13,469 bases of DNA from CAYFJO01 sp964343305 (GCA_964343305.1 CAYFJO010000291.1:1-13469), one strand, 5' to 3'. Shown: positions 6,401 through 13,469, counted from the stretch's first letter. The notes: generated by a model from the letters alone, not told the origin. A program made the numbers and translations.

Positions 6401-8010
6401 CCGGTGCGCAGCTTCTGGTCGAGTGCCTGAAAGAACACAGTGTCACAACTCTCTTTGGCATGCCCGGCGGACAAACCGTCGCCATCTATGATGCGCTGCA
6501 CGGGCATCCCACCATTCGGCACGTGCTGGCGCGGAACGAACATGCTGGCGCGTTCATGGCGGACGGCTTCGCTCGCGCCACGGGCCAGCCGGGCGTGTGC
6601 CTGGTCACAGCGGGACCCGGCATTACCAATTGTGTGACGGGTCTGGGAGCCGCCTATTCCGACTCCGTTCCACTGCTTCTCATTAGCGGACAGATCACGC
6701 GAAGCGCAATCGGATCATCTCGGGGATACTACCACGAGATGGACAATCTTGGCGTCACGGCTCCGCTGACAAAATGGAATGCCACGGCTCGTTCGGCCGA
6801 TGAAATCCCTGAGTTGGTTCGACGGGCCTTTCACGAAATGACGACCGGGCGTCCACGGCCCGTCCACCTCGATTTACCGATTGATGTTCTGGCCGAAGAG
6901 ACCGACGCCAAGCCACTGAAGGGGATGACTGCCGAGTTGCCTGCGGCCGATTTGCGAGAGATTGGCCGAGCTGCCGAATTGCTGCAAGCAGCCAAACGCC
7001 CGCTCATCATTGCAGGCGGCGGCACGGTCATCGCGGATGCCAGCCACGATTTGTTGGTCTTGGCCGAGGTTTTGCACGCTCCTATTCTCACGACGCCCAT
7101 GGGGAAGGGCTGCGTCCCCGACGACCATCCTCTGTCCGCGGGAATGCTCTTTCACAGGATCACCTCTGACCTCACGCACATGAAGGACAACCTTTCTCCA
7201 TTACCCGCGATGGCGGATGCAGTCCTCGCGGTGGGCTGCCGCTTTAGCCAACTGGCCACGGGAAATTGGGAATTGACGGTGCCGGAGAACGTTGTTCAGA
7301 TCGACATTGATCAAGATGAACTCGGTCGCAACTATCCAGCAAAAGTTGGCATCTGCGGGGATGCGAAAGTGGCTCTCGCCGCACTCGGTGAAGCGCTAGG
7401 TCCGAGCCGGCCAAAAGCAGACAGTTCTTCCTGGGACTCATTCCGCTCACAGATGCCCGCGCCTTGCCGTTGGCGCATCGAAGAATTCGATATCGTTCCG
7501 ATCCTGCGGCGCGTGCTGGACCGGAACGCCGTCGTCGCCTGTGACGTCACTCGCCTGTACTACATGATGCTGGCAAATTTCCCGGTGTACGCTCCGCGCA
7601 CGTTCCTGCATCCCTCATGTTTCATCTCGTTGGGATTCGGGCTGCCCGCCGCGCTCGGAGCGAAGGCCGCCTTTGCCGATCGGCAAGTGGTGGCGATCGC
7701 CGGCGACGGTGGGTTCATGATGACGTCGCAGGAGCTGGCTTGCGCGGTTCAGGAAAAGCTAAACGTCGTGACCATCCTCATCAACGACAACTGCCTGAGT
7801 GCCATGAAAGGAATTCAGGACCGTTCCTACGGTGGCCGTCACATCGCCGTCGACTTGGTCAATCCAGACTTCGTGCGGTTTGTCGAATCGTTCGGCGCAC
7901 TCGGCTTGCGTATCAACGAGTTGGATCAATTCGAACCAGCGTTGCGACAAGCTCTCAACGCCGACCGACCTGCCGTCATCGAGGTGCAAGCCCCACAAAC
8001 GCCGGAGTAG
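6397..8010 (+). CDS. Thiamine-diphosphate-dependent enzyme, acetolactate synthase-like (IlvB-related)
   Basis: This 537-aa protein has the three-domain layout of the acetolactate synthase / benzoylformate decarboxylase superfamily, whose members decarboxylate 2-oxo acids and may ligate the product to another carbonyl. The N-terminal Pyr domain begins at once (GAQLLVECLKEHSVTTLFGMPGG) and carries the cofactor-activating Glu48 in RNEHAGAFMADG. The central domain has LIIAGGGT near 203-210. The C-terminal PP domain has the metal/ThDP motif from GDGG at 436 to NDN at 463-465. There is no signal peptide, so it is cytosolic. It is shorter than typical biosynthetic IlvB (about 560-600 aa), and no ilvN regulatory subunit or ilvC follows, so valine biosynthesis is not the likely role. 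Other options in the superfamily include 2-oxoacid decarboxylases such as sulfopyruvate or guanidino-oxopentanoate decarboxylase. The start is firm: ATG at 6397 overlaps the upstream stop (ATGA), with GAGGA at 6386-6390, 6 nt upstream. This points to translational coupling with the haem protein. Confidence 0.9.
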   Translation: MTGAQLLVECLKEHSVTTLFGMPGGQTVAIYDALHGHPTIRHVLARNEHAGAFMADGFARATGQPGVCLVTAGPGITNCVTGLGAAYSDSVPLLLISGQITRSAIGSSRGYYHEMDNLGVTAPLTKWNATARSADEIPELVRRAFHEMTTGRPRPVHLDLPIDVLAEETDAKPLKGMTAELPAADLREIGRAAELLQAAKRPLIIAGGGTVIADASHDLLVLAEVLHAPILTTPMGKGCVPDDHPLSAGMLFHRITSDLTHMKDNLSPLPAMADAVLAVGCRFSQLATGNWELTVPENVVQIDIDQDELGRNYPAKVGICGDAKVALAALGEALGPSRPKADSSSWDSFRSQMPAPCRWRIEEFDIVPILRRVLDRNAVVACDVTRLYYMMLANFPVYAPRTFLHPSCFISLGFGLPAALGAKAAFADRQVVAIAGDGGFMMTSQELACAVQEKLNVVTILINDNCLSAMKGIQDRSYGGRHIAVDLVNPDFVRFVESFGALGLRINELDQFEPALRQALNADRPAVIEVQAPQTPE

Positions 8011-8012
8011 AT

Positions 8013-8053
8013 ACAGAATGGAACAGGCGGTCCACACCAGGGCATCATTCTGT
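8013..8053. terminator. Possible bidirectional terminator between convergent genes
   Basis: The 74-nt gap between the convergent ThDP-enzyme and URO-D-like genes contains a perfect 8-bp inverted repeat: ACAGAATG at 8013-8020 and CATTCTGT at 8046-8053. The loop is 25 nt and only a weak T-rich stretch follows. Position favours a terminator, but the long loop and short stem make this doubtful. Confidence 0.25.
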
Positions 8054-8084
8054 TCTTCCTCGATTTTCGTGCCAGGTTGCTCCC

Positions 8085-9098
8085 TTATTCGGAGCTTGCG
8101 TAGTGGGTCATTTCGTCGAGCATGGCTTCAACGTTCTCGAGGGGGACGTCACCGGCGATTTCACCGCGGGAAATCAGGCCGCCATGAAAGCAGCCGTAGG
8201 TGTCGATGTCGGCCCGAACCGCCGCCCGGACCTCTTCCGGACTGCCGTAAGGAAGCGTCCACTGGCGGTCGATGTCGCCCAACAAGCAGACTCGCCCGGC
8301 CACTAGCGCGCTGAGTCGCTCGCAGGGCATGCAGTTGGACTGGGGGTTGAGCACGTTGGCGCCGATTTCGATCAAATCAGGAATGATCTCGTCAATCACT
8401 CCGTCGCTGTGGAACCAGACGTGTTTGCCCGACTGGCGAACTGTTTCGAACATCGTGACGTAGGCCGGTTTGAAGAACTCGCGCCACAGCCGAGGGCTGA
8501 TCGCCAGCGCCTGTTGGGTCCCCCAGTCGTCGCGAAAGTGGATGCCGTCGAGTCCATCGAGTTCGCCCAGACGTTGCAGCCGCCGCAAGAGGACTTTGAG
8601 GACCATGTCGCGGAGCCGGGCGCTCTGCTGCGGTTCAAGCAACAGGTCTTCATGGATGGCTGCAAATCCGTGCAGGTAGTACATCTGCTGCCAGAGCGTG
8701 CCGCCGTCGGCCAGCGTATATTTCCGGCTGGCGTTCTCTTCGATTCGTCGGACGACTGCTGCGATGATTTCATCGCTGGCGGTGTCTGGCGGTTGGAATG
8801 CATCCATGGCGTTGAAGTCGGCTAACGGGCAGAACGTGACCTGGCCTTTGTGTTCGTCGGTGTGGCGGACCCACAGGCATCCCCACGGATCACGGCTAGG
8901 CACGCCGATCTCCGGTCCAAACTCTCCGTAAGTGCAACTGCCCACGTTGATCACGTCATCGGGGTATTCACGGAACAGATCCTCTAACGCCTTGCCGTAT
9001 CGCTTTTCGGCGCCGAACAACACCACATGCATGAGCGGAACCCGATCGGGCCCGCTCATTTCGATCGCCCGTGTTACACGCTCACGACTGTCGTACAT
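8085..9098 (-). CDS. Uroporphyrinogen decarboxylase (URO-D) superfamily protein, methyltransferase-like branch
   Basis: The 337-aa protein has the URO-D/MtaA TIM-barrel pattern: opening SRERVTRAIEMSGPDRVPL (residues 4-22), DDWGTQQALAISPRLWREFFKP at 190-211, WFHSDG at 228-233, DLIEIGANVLNPQ at 241-253, GDID at 274-277, and a closing VPLENVEAMLDEM. Most relatives of this type are not haem-pathway HemE; they include corrinoid-linked methyltransferases and many uncharacterised proteins. In zinc-dependent MtaA-type enzymes the central motif is HxC; here it is His230-Ser-Asp-Gly, so Cys is absent at that position. Cys256 and Cys259 (NCMPC) lie 26-29 residues later and could bind a metal, but this is speculation. 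The GYxxL-type HemE active-site N-terminus with conserved Arg/Asp pairs is not obvious. No good Shine-Dalgarno precedes the ATG at 9098; the start is chosen because the family usually begins this close to the SRERV motif. The gene is divergent from the GH127 gene. No corrinoid protein lies nearby. Confidence 0.85.
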   Translation of the reverse strand: MYDSRERVTRAIEMSGPDRVPLMHVVLFGAEKRYGKALEDLFREYPDDVINVGSCTYGEFGPEIGVPSRDPWGCLWVRHTDEHKGQVTFCPLADFNAMDAFQPPDTASDEIIAAVVRRIEENASRKYTLADGGTLWQQMYYLHGFAAIHEDLLLEPQQSARLRDMVLKVLLRRLQRLGELDGLDGIHFRDDWGTQQALAISPRLWREFFKPAYVTMFETVRQSGKHVWFHSDGVIDEIIPDLIEIGANVLNPQSNCMPCERLSALVAGRVCLLGDIDRQWTLPYGSPEEVRAAVRADIDTYGCFHGGLISRGEIAGDVPLENVEAMLDEMTHYASSE

Positions 9099-9253
9099 GG
9101 TCGTTTACAGCCAGACAGCAATTTGGCCCAATGTGCATCGCTCGTTCATCGGTCTTGAGACACTCAAGTTCATTCTCCGCAATGTCGGACACCGATGCAA
9201 ACCCAACGCCTGAAATCTCGTGGAAGATTTTCGCTGAGTAACGAGGCGAAAGA

Positions 9254-9283
9254 TTGCCGTTGGCGGGTCTAGACATTATATAT
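9254..9283 (+). promoter_or_regulatory. Candidate sigma70-type promoter for GH127, overlapping a minus-strand TATAAT
   Basis: On the plus strand TTGCCG (9254-9259) and TATATA (9277-9282) are separated by exactly 17 bp, each matching four of six consensus positions. The spacer contains GTCTAGAC, a perfect palindrome that could bind a repressor. On the opposite strand TATAAT occupies 9280-9275, a perfect -10 sequence facing the URO-D-like gene, although no good -35 stands behind it. Shared core elements would link expression of the two divergent genes. Planctomycete promoter rules are poorly known, so this is tentative. Confidence 0.35.
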
Positions 9284-9345
9284 ACGGTCCAGTTTACAAA
9301 CTTTTATCTGGCTGCGCCAAAAGGGCGTCAAGATACCTCACCAAC

Positions 9346-9355
9346 CACCGCGGTG
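9346..9355. promoter_or_regulatory. Perfect 10-bp palindrome CACCGCGGTG in GH127 leader
   Basis: CACCGCGGTG is self-complementary over its full length and lies 79 nt before the GH127 start, downstream of the candidate promoter. It could be an operator or only a chance GC-rich palindrome; no second copy is visible in the spacer. Confidence 0.2.
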
Positions 9356-9434
9356 AAGGACAATCCACAACGACCCGCGCAAGTAATGATGTGGCTCACA
9401 TGGTCGTCGAATCCCTACTGAAGGAGACCGAGCG

Positions 9435-12299
9435 ATGAAGCGATATTTTGATCAAGCAACGACTGGTGGATGGTCGGCAGTAGTTCTTGCGTTGGCCGTG
9501 CTGGTGTCGGTGCTCTCTGGCAGCGGGGCTGCCTTCGGTGAGGTAGTTGAGGAGCGAGGAACATTGGTGCTGGATCGTGTGCCCAAGCTGAAGCTCCGCT
9601 TGGCGGGGCCGGTGGGCGAGCGGGTCAAGCGAAACATCGACAACTGGCTGACGCAAGCTCCCAAAAACAATTCGGGGTTGCTCGACATGTTCGCCCGGCG
9701 GGACACGGGCGGCAAACTGGACCTCGTCCCTTGGGCCGGCGAGTTCGTGGGCAAGTATCTGATTTCCGGCGTTCAGGCGATGCGGATGTCGGACGATCCG
9801 AAGTTGCGGCAAACGCTTGGGGCCATCGTGGATCGGCTCGCCCGACTCCAGGCCGAAGACGGCTACCTGGGCCCCTGGCCTAAGAATGAACGGCTGCGCG
9901 GACATTGGGACCTGTGGGGACACTATCACGTCATGCTCGGTCTCATGCTTTGGCACGAGCACACGGGTGACGAGCAGGCGGCTGCGGTGGCACGTCGGAT
10001 GGCCGATTTGGTCTGCGACACTTGCCTGGACACCGATTTTCGCGTCGTCGACGCCGGATCGCACGAGATGAACATGAGCGTCATCCACGGTATGGCTCGC
10101 ATCTACCGCAAGACCGGCAATCCTCGCTATCTGCGCATGACAAAAGAGATCCTCAAGGACTTTGAAAAGGCGGGGGACTACTACCGCACCGGACTGGCGG
10201 GCAAGGAATTCTACCGCACGCCGCGGCCACGGTGGGAAAGCCTGCACGCCCTGCAAGGCTTGGTCGAGCTGCATCGCATCACCGGTGATGAAACGTTCCG
10301 AACGGCATTCTTGCACCATTGGGCCAGCATGAAGCGGTTCGAGTACCGCAACACCGGCGGTTTCTCGTCGAGCGAACGGGCGACCGGCAATCCTTACAAG
10401 GATGACGCCATCGAGACTTGTTGCGTGGTCGCCTTTGAGGAAGTCATGATCGACGCTTTGCGTTTGACTGGCATCTCGACGATCGCCGACGACCTGGAAC
10501 AGACCACGATAAACGCCATGCTGGGCGCCCAGCATCCATCGGGCGCATGGTGCACGTACAACACACCGATGGCGGGCCAGCGTATTCCCTCGTACATCCA
10601 CATTCGCTTTCAGGCTCGCAAAGATACGCCGCATCTGAACTGCTGCTCGGTCAACGGGCCTCGCGGATACGGCTCGATCAGTCGATGGGGCGTCATGCGC
10701 AGCGATAAAGGGCTGGTGCTCAATTATTACGGTCCGATGACCGCCGAGGTTTCGCTGGCCGACGGTACGCCGGTCACGATAAGCCAGGAAACGGACTATC
10801 TCCTCGACGGCACGATCAAAGTTAAGATCGACGTTTCCCAGCCGAAACGGTTCACGCTCGGGCTGCGTATCCCGTCCTGGTCGCCCAAGACGAAAGTATC
10901 GCTTTCCGGCAGTGTGGTACGCGACGTGCTGCCAGGCACTTACCTCGCACTGGATAGCGAGTGGAGCGCTGGCGATCAGATTACAATGAAGCTGGACATG
11001 CGCGTCCGCTACGAGACGGGCGATTTGAACCAGTTTGGCAGGGTGTCGCTTTATCGCGGACCGATTCTGCTGGCGCGGGACGATCGCTTCAAGACCGATG
11101 CGGAACTGATGATCGACATCGCCAAGCTCTCAGAGGCGAAGGTCGTGCCACCGGATGAGCAGACTGCCGAGGCGGCCGGCCCGTACAAGCCGTGGCTGGT
11201 GGTCGACGTGCCCGCCGCTGACGGGAAACCGCTGCGGCTGATCGATTTCGCCAACGCCGGGGCGACGACCGTTGAGGGCAAGCCGACCAGCTCCTATGTG
11301 ACTTGGCTGCCCGCCCACGGCATGCGTCCTGCGGCCCCCGTGACGTGGCAACCCGCAGATCGGGCGAAGGTCGGTCCAGGAGCGATCCGTTTCGTCTGGC
11401 GCAGGCCGGCCGCCGAGGCAACCGATCGCAAACACACGGTGGTGATCGCCGATGGCCCGGACTTCGAAAACGTCGTGCTCCGCTGTGGGGAAACGACCGG
11501 CGGATGGATGCTCGTGCCGCAAGAGGAGACCGAAAAGCTCAAGCCGCACACGCCCTATTTCTGGAAAGTGATCGCTCGCAACGAGCATGGGCAGACCGAA
11601 AGCATTCCGCCGTTCAAGCAATTCACCGCGGACCCGGCCGCACCACCGCTGTCCGGCAATTGGCCTTACGGCCAGCGCGAGTCGGACCAGATGGTCACCG
11701 AGGCACCGCTGCGGGGCGATGTCAAGCCTGCTTACGGCGAGTTGCTCCTGTCAAAAGGTTGGAAGCCGGTACGCGGGCCCGACGGCAAAGCCAACGGAGC
11801 CATCGAGCTCGACGGCAAAGGCGGTATGATCAAGTACAAGCTGATCACGTTCCCCGAGGAAGACTACACGGTTTCAATCTGGGTGTCCGTCACAAGGATG
11901 CCAAACACGAACTACGGACAAGTCTTCAGCGCCTGGTCCGCCGGAATGGACGATCCACTGCGGCTGGTTGTGCAAGGCGGCAAACTGTACGCGCGGATCG
12001 AAGCTGGCGCTGGCTACGGCACCGAAGGCTTCCCGCTCAAAACCGACACGTGGTATCACGTCGTGGGCGTCAAACAAGGCCGGAAGCTTGTTCTGTACGT
12101 TGATGGCAAAGCACGTGCGACGGCCAACGCCCCCCGAATGATCGCCTCTAGCGCTGCCGACTTTGCGATCGGCGGCAACCCCAATTTCAGCGGCCCAGAG
12201 TTCCTGCCTGCCAAGCTGGCTGACCTGAAGTTCTATGCCCGCGCCCTCTCGGCCGACGAAGTAAAACAACTGCACCAGTCGACGCGCGGGGAACGGTAG
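9435..12299 (+). CDS. Secreted GH127-family beta-L-arabinofuranosidase-like hydrolase with FnIII-like and LamG domains
   Basis: The 954-aa exported enzyme is predicted to remove non-reducing beta-L-arabinofuranosyl or related sugars from plant or algal glycans. Residues 13-36 are a signal peptide ending AAFG. The (alpha/alpha)6 barrel covers about 45-430, followed by beta domains to about 620. The GH127 cysteine-zinc site is intact: IETC gives Glu327 and Cys329, and LNCCSVN gives Cys403 and Cys404. These correspond to Glu338, Cys340, nucleophile Cys417 and Cys418 of Bifidobacterium HypBA1 as I recall them. Glu314 (SSSER) is a plausible acid/base, equivalent to its Glu322. Residues about 630-735 look like a fibronectin III-type module (PVTWQPADRAKV, YFWKVIARNEHG). 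Residues about 785-945 form a LamG/concanavalin-like domain (YTVSIWVS, WYHVVGVKQG, LVLYVDGK, LADLKFYARALSADEV), probably binding carbohydrate. HypBA1 is about 660 aa, so the C-terminal modules are additions. The start is firm: AAGGAG lies 8 nt upstream. The gene is divergent from the URO-D-like gene and has no sugar transporter beside it. Confidence 0.9.
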   Translation: MKRYFDQATTGGWSAVVLALAVLVSVLSGSGAAFGEVVEERGTLVLDRVPKLKLRLAGPVGERVKRNIDNWLTQAPKNNSGLLDMFARRDTGGKLDLVPWAGEFVGKYLISGVQAMRMSDDPKLRQTLGAIVDRLARLQAEDGYLGPWPKNERLRGHWDLWGHYHVMLGLMLWHEHTGDEQAAAVARRMADLVCDTCLDTDFRVVDAGSHEMNMSVIHGMARIYRKTGNPRYLRMTKEILKDFEKAGDYYRTGLAGKEFYRTPRPRWESLHALQGLVELHRITGDETFRTAFLHHWASMKRFEYRNTGGFSSSERATGNPYKDDAIETCCVVAFEEVMIDALRLTGISTIADDLEQTTINAMLGAQHPSGAWCTYNTPMAGQRIPSYIHIRFQARKDTPHLNCCSVNGPRGYGSISRWGVMRSDKGLVLNYYGPMTAEVSLADGTPVTISQETDYLLDGTIKVKIDVSQPKRFTLGLRIPSWSPKTKVSLSGSVVRDVLPGTYLALDSEWSAGDQITMKLDMRVRYETGDLNQFGRVSLYRGPILLARDDRFKTDAELMIDIAKLSEAKVVPPDEQTAEAAGPYKPWLVVDVPAADGKPLRLIDFANAGATTVEGKPTSSYVTWLPAHGMRPAAPVTWQPADRAKVGPGAIRFVWRRPAAEATDRKHTVVIADGPDFENVVLRCGETTGGWMLVPQEETEKLKPHTPYFWKVIARNEHGQTESIPPFKQFTADPAAPPLSGNWPYGQRESDQMVTEAPLRGDVKPAYGELLLSKGWKPVRGPDGKANGAIELDGKGGMIKYKLITFPEEDYTVSIWVSVTRMPNTNYGQVFSAWSAGMDDPLRLVVQGGKLYARIEAGAGYGTEGFPLKTDTWYHVVGVKQGRKLVLYVDGKARATANAPRMIASSAADFAIGGNPNFSGPEFLPAKLADLKFYARALSADEVKQLHQSTRGER

Positions 12300-12430
12300 T
12301 GGGTGTGGTATGCCAGATGGAGTTGAGGGACTCCCGTCACCTCTTTGATGCACGGAGCCAAAAAGTTTTCTTCGCTTCACGTAGGATCGGTAAGTCTCTA
12401 AATTGAGCTCCAGAGATTGCTATGAATCCA

Positions 12431-12897
12431 TCAGTCGGATGCGCGAGACAATTCCGCCGCAAAGCCGGCACGGTTCATGATGATGATACCTTGGTACTCG
12501 CCTAGGTTGAGCAAATGCTTGTCCTCGGAAATGATGTGGGATGCCTGAGCCTCTAACGCCGCGGCGATGATGATGTCGTCTTTTGGATCAGCGGGCACGG
12601 CTCCATCAGCTTTCACGTTTCCCGGCATGATGTCGCATAACACCTGAAGATCGTCGAGGAAACGATCAATGTCGTCGTCGCTAACGCCTAGCCACGTACG
12701 AAGTGATTCCTTCGTGGTCATCTGATCGCGAACTTCTTCAATGATCTGCGGTGTCGCCACGACGCGGTGACGGGCCATGATGAGATCACGAAAAAGGCGG
12801 GTCGAAAGATTCGCTGGAATAATTACTGGGTCAAAACGTTTGTGTCAAAGACAACGGTCAGGGAAGAATGTTGCGAAGGAGTTGGTTCGCTAGTCAT
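12431..12897 (-). pseudogene. PIN-family toxin (type II TA, TIGR00305-like), frameshifted after the DTN motif
   Basis: PIN toxins are small Mg-dependent ribonucleases. Reading from ATG at 12897, which overlaps the antitoxin stop by 8 nt, gives MTSEPTPSQHSSLTVVFDTNVLTQ and then TAA at 12825-12823. DTN carries the first PIN acidic residue (Asp18). Shifting one base back near the GGG at 12828-12830 (CCC on the coding strand) or the AAAA at 12833-12836 continues as VIIPANLSTRLFRDLIMARHRVVATPQIIEEV and runs to the stop at 12431. This contains the family-typical ADPKDDIIIAAALE and IISEDKHLLNLGEYQGI. The spacing of DTNVL to RLF fits intact PIN proteins. The interval is 467 nt, and one added base gives 156 codons (155 aa), a normal length. 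As it stands only a 115-aa C-terminal part from ATG 12778 could be made, without the first catalytic Asp, so the toxin is probably dead. A single-base assembly error would give the same picture. Confidence 0.85.
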
Positions 12898-13153
12898 CTT
12901 CGAGCAGTACCTGCATCACATCGTCTTCAGTTACGCCCTTCTCTTCCATCGATCTTCCCACCTTAGCTTGGAGCTTTTCAAGAGACTTCAAAGCTTGTTG
13001 TTTCTCAGCGGGCGTGGCATCGGTATAGGGCGTAATACCACACTGCAACTGGCCGTCTTCGTCTACGATCACGACGGAACCTTCTTTAGTTGCCCGGGCG
13101 AGAAAGTCGCGAACGGGTTGGCTCAATTCATTGATACGAATCTTGTTCATCAT
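12890..13153 (-). CDS. Antitoxin of a PIN-toxin type II TA pair (Phd-like N-terminus)
   Basis: This is an 87-aa protein that by position would bind and neutralise the PIN toxin and autoregulate the operon. The N-terminal part, IRINELSQPVRDFLARATKEGSVVIVDEDGQLQCGITPY, has the helix-then-beta-hairpin pattern of Phd/YefM-like DNA-binding antitoxins: a helix ending in a Lys/Glu turn, then VVIVDEDGQ. Residues 48-87 are charged and helical (PAEKQQALKSLEKLQAKVGRSMEEKGVTEDDVMQVLLEDD), typical of a toxin-wrapping tail. The reading frame is intact. Two adjacent ATGs (13153 and 13150) are possible, with AGGGTGG just upstream. The end overlaps the toxin ATG at 12897 by 8 nt, the usual TA arrangement. The family name is judged by pattern only and is less certain than the toxin identity. 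Confidence 0.75.
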   Translation of the reverse strand: MMNKIRINELSQPVRDFLARATKEGSVVIVDEDGQLQCGITPYTDATPAEKQQALKSLEKLQAKVGRSMEEKGVTEDDVMQVLLEDD

Positions 13154-13469
13154 GCCACCCTAATCGGTCGTGAAGAAAATCACAAGCAACCTTGCGCAGT
13201 AATTCAAGCGTAGGCAGGAGTCGGATTCGCGGCAAGGGCAAGCTCCGAGTATTCCGATCAAGATTCGAGAACGGCAAAGTTGAGACCGGAACGCCGGGCG
13301 TACTTGCACCGAACGCCATGAGATTCGTGAATTGCCTGCGTTTCATGATGGTTTACACGTCCGCGTCACGGCGGCGAATAATTGAGTCTGTTTGGATAAC
13401 AGGCTTCTTGGAGAGGGTGCGATCTGTTGAGTCCTAAGGTTTACTGGTAGTTTTTCTCTGTTTCATTAT
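13154..13469. other. Gene-poor right end, upstream of the TA pair
   Basis: These 316 bases hold no coding region I can support. Frames of about 70-80 codons exist on both strands (13192-13437 plus, 13346-13128 minus), but they have no recognisable motif, no good ribosome binding site and low-complexity Arg/Ser-rich translations. The minus frame also overlaps the antitoxin start. From the right edge a minus-strand frame runs 11 codons to a TAG at 13436-13434, which could be the tail of a gene outside the window but is too short to judge. The TA promoter should lie in this stretch, though no clear -35/-10 pair was found. Confidence 0.5.

Larger units (their letters stand above)
9099..9434. other. 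336-bp divergent intergenic region, no supported gene
   Basis: This spacer separates the start codons of the URO-D-like gene (minus) and the GH127 gene (plus). It contains the AT-rich promoter candidate at 9254-9283, the 8-bp palindrome GTCTAGAC at 9267-9274, and a 10-bp palindrome at 9346-9355. A minus-strand reading frame of 64 codons (9276-9082) crosses it, but its ATG lies on a TATAAT and it resembles no protein I know. A strong ribosome binding site for the GH127 gene, AAGGAG, is at 9421-9426. No RNA gene or riboswitch fold is evident by eye. Confidence 0.6.

Noticed and set aside
9082..9276. A 64-codon minus-strand frame upstream of the URO-D-like gene
   Set aside because: Its ATG overlaps a TATAAT, there is no ribosome binding site, and the translation resembles nothing known.
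9396..10634. A 412-codon minus-strand open frame over the GH127 start
   Set aside because: It is antisense to the catalytic domain and the signal peptide; no recognisable protein.
11303..12103. A 266-codon plus-strand open frame in another phase of the GH127 gene
   Set aside because: It is an Arg-rich shadow in an alternate frame; the LamG and FnIII signals lie in the GH127 frame.
12319..12334. GGAGT/ACTCC hairpin after the GH127 stop as a terminator
   Set aside because: The stem is only 5 bp with a 6-nt loop and no T-run follows.
12820..12840. Programmed -1 frameshifting in the PIN toxin
   Set aside because: No canonical X-XXY-YYZ slippery heptamer or clear downstream stem is visible; simple mutation or sequencing error is more likely.

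Overview
The window looks like chromosome of a GC-rich planctomycete, probably of the Pirellulales type. The support is the gene content rather than any marker gene: a hydrazine-synthase-alpha-related (HzsA-related) di-haem protein, a secreted GH127 glycosidase with a C-terminal LamG domain, a uroporphyrinogen-decarboxylase-like protein, and a nested palindrome beginning GTAGGACGGATT that resembles dispersed repeats I associate with that phylum. No rRNA, tRNA, CRISPR array, integrase or transposase is visible.

Left block (1-3635, minus strand): a tight three-gene operon, transcribed right to left. It encodes a classical short-chain dehydrogenase (SDR), a class I AMP-forming acyl-CoA ligase, and a 4-hydroxybutyryl-CoA dehydratase (AbfD family) whose C-terminus runs off the left edge. 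The dehydratase keeps all four [4Fe-4S] ligands. The simplest reading is that a hydroxy acid is activated to its CoA ester by the ligase and dehydrated by the radical enzyme (4-hydroxybutyryl-CoA to crotonyl-CoA), with the SDR supplying or removing an oxidised or reduced intermediate.

Centre (3667-8010, plus strand): after a divergent spacer holding a 49-bp nested palindrome comes a two-gene unit. The first gene is an exported beta-propeller protein with two CXXCH motifs, related to the alpha subunit of hydrazine synthase but with Gln where the anammox enzyme has the haem-ligating Tyr. The second is an acetolactate-synthase-like thiamine diphosphate enzyme whose ATG overlaps the first gene's stop (ATGA). 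No other hydrazine synthase subunit is present.

Right-centre (8085-12299): a uroporphyrinogen-decarboxylase-like protein (minus) and a large secreted GH127 beta-L-arabinofuranosidase-type enzyme (plus) are divergent from a 336-bp spacer with an AT-rich core.

Right end (12431-13153, minus strand): a toxin-antitoxin pair in visibly more AT-rich DNA. The antitoxin is intact. The PIN-family toxin is split by a one-base frameshift just after its DTN catalytic motif. The last 316 bases hold no gene I can support.

No wholly new multi-gene system is proven. The most unusual items are the HzsA-like/ThDP-enzyme pair with coupled translation, the AbfD operon, and the broken PIN toxin.
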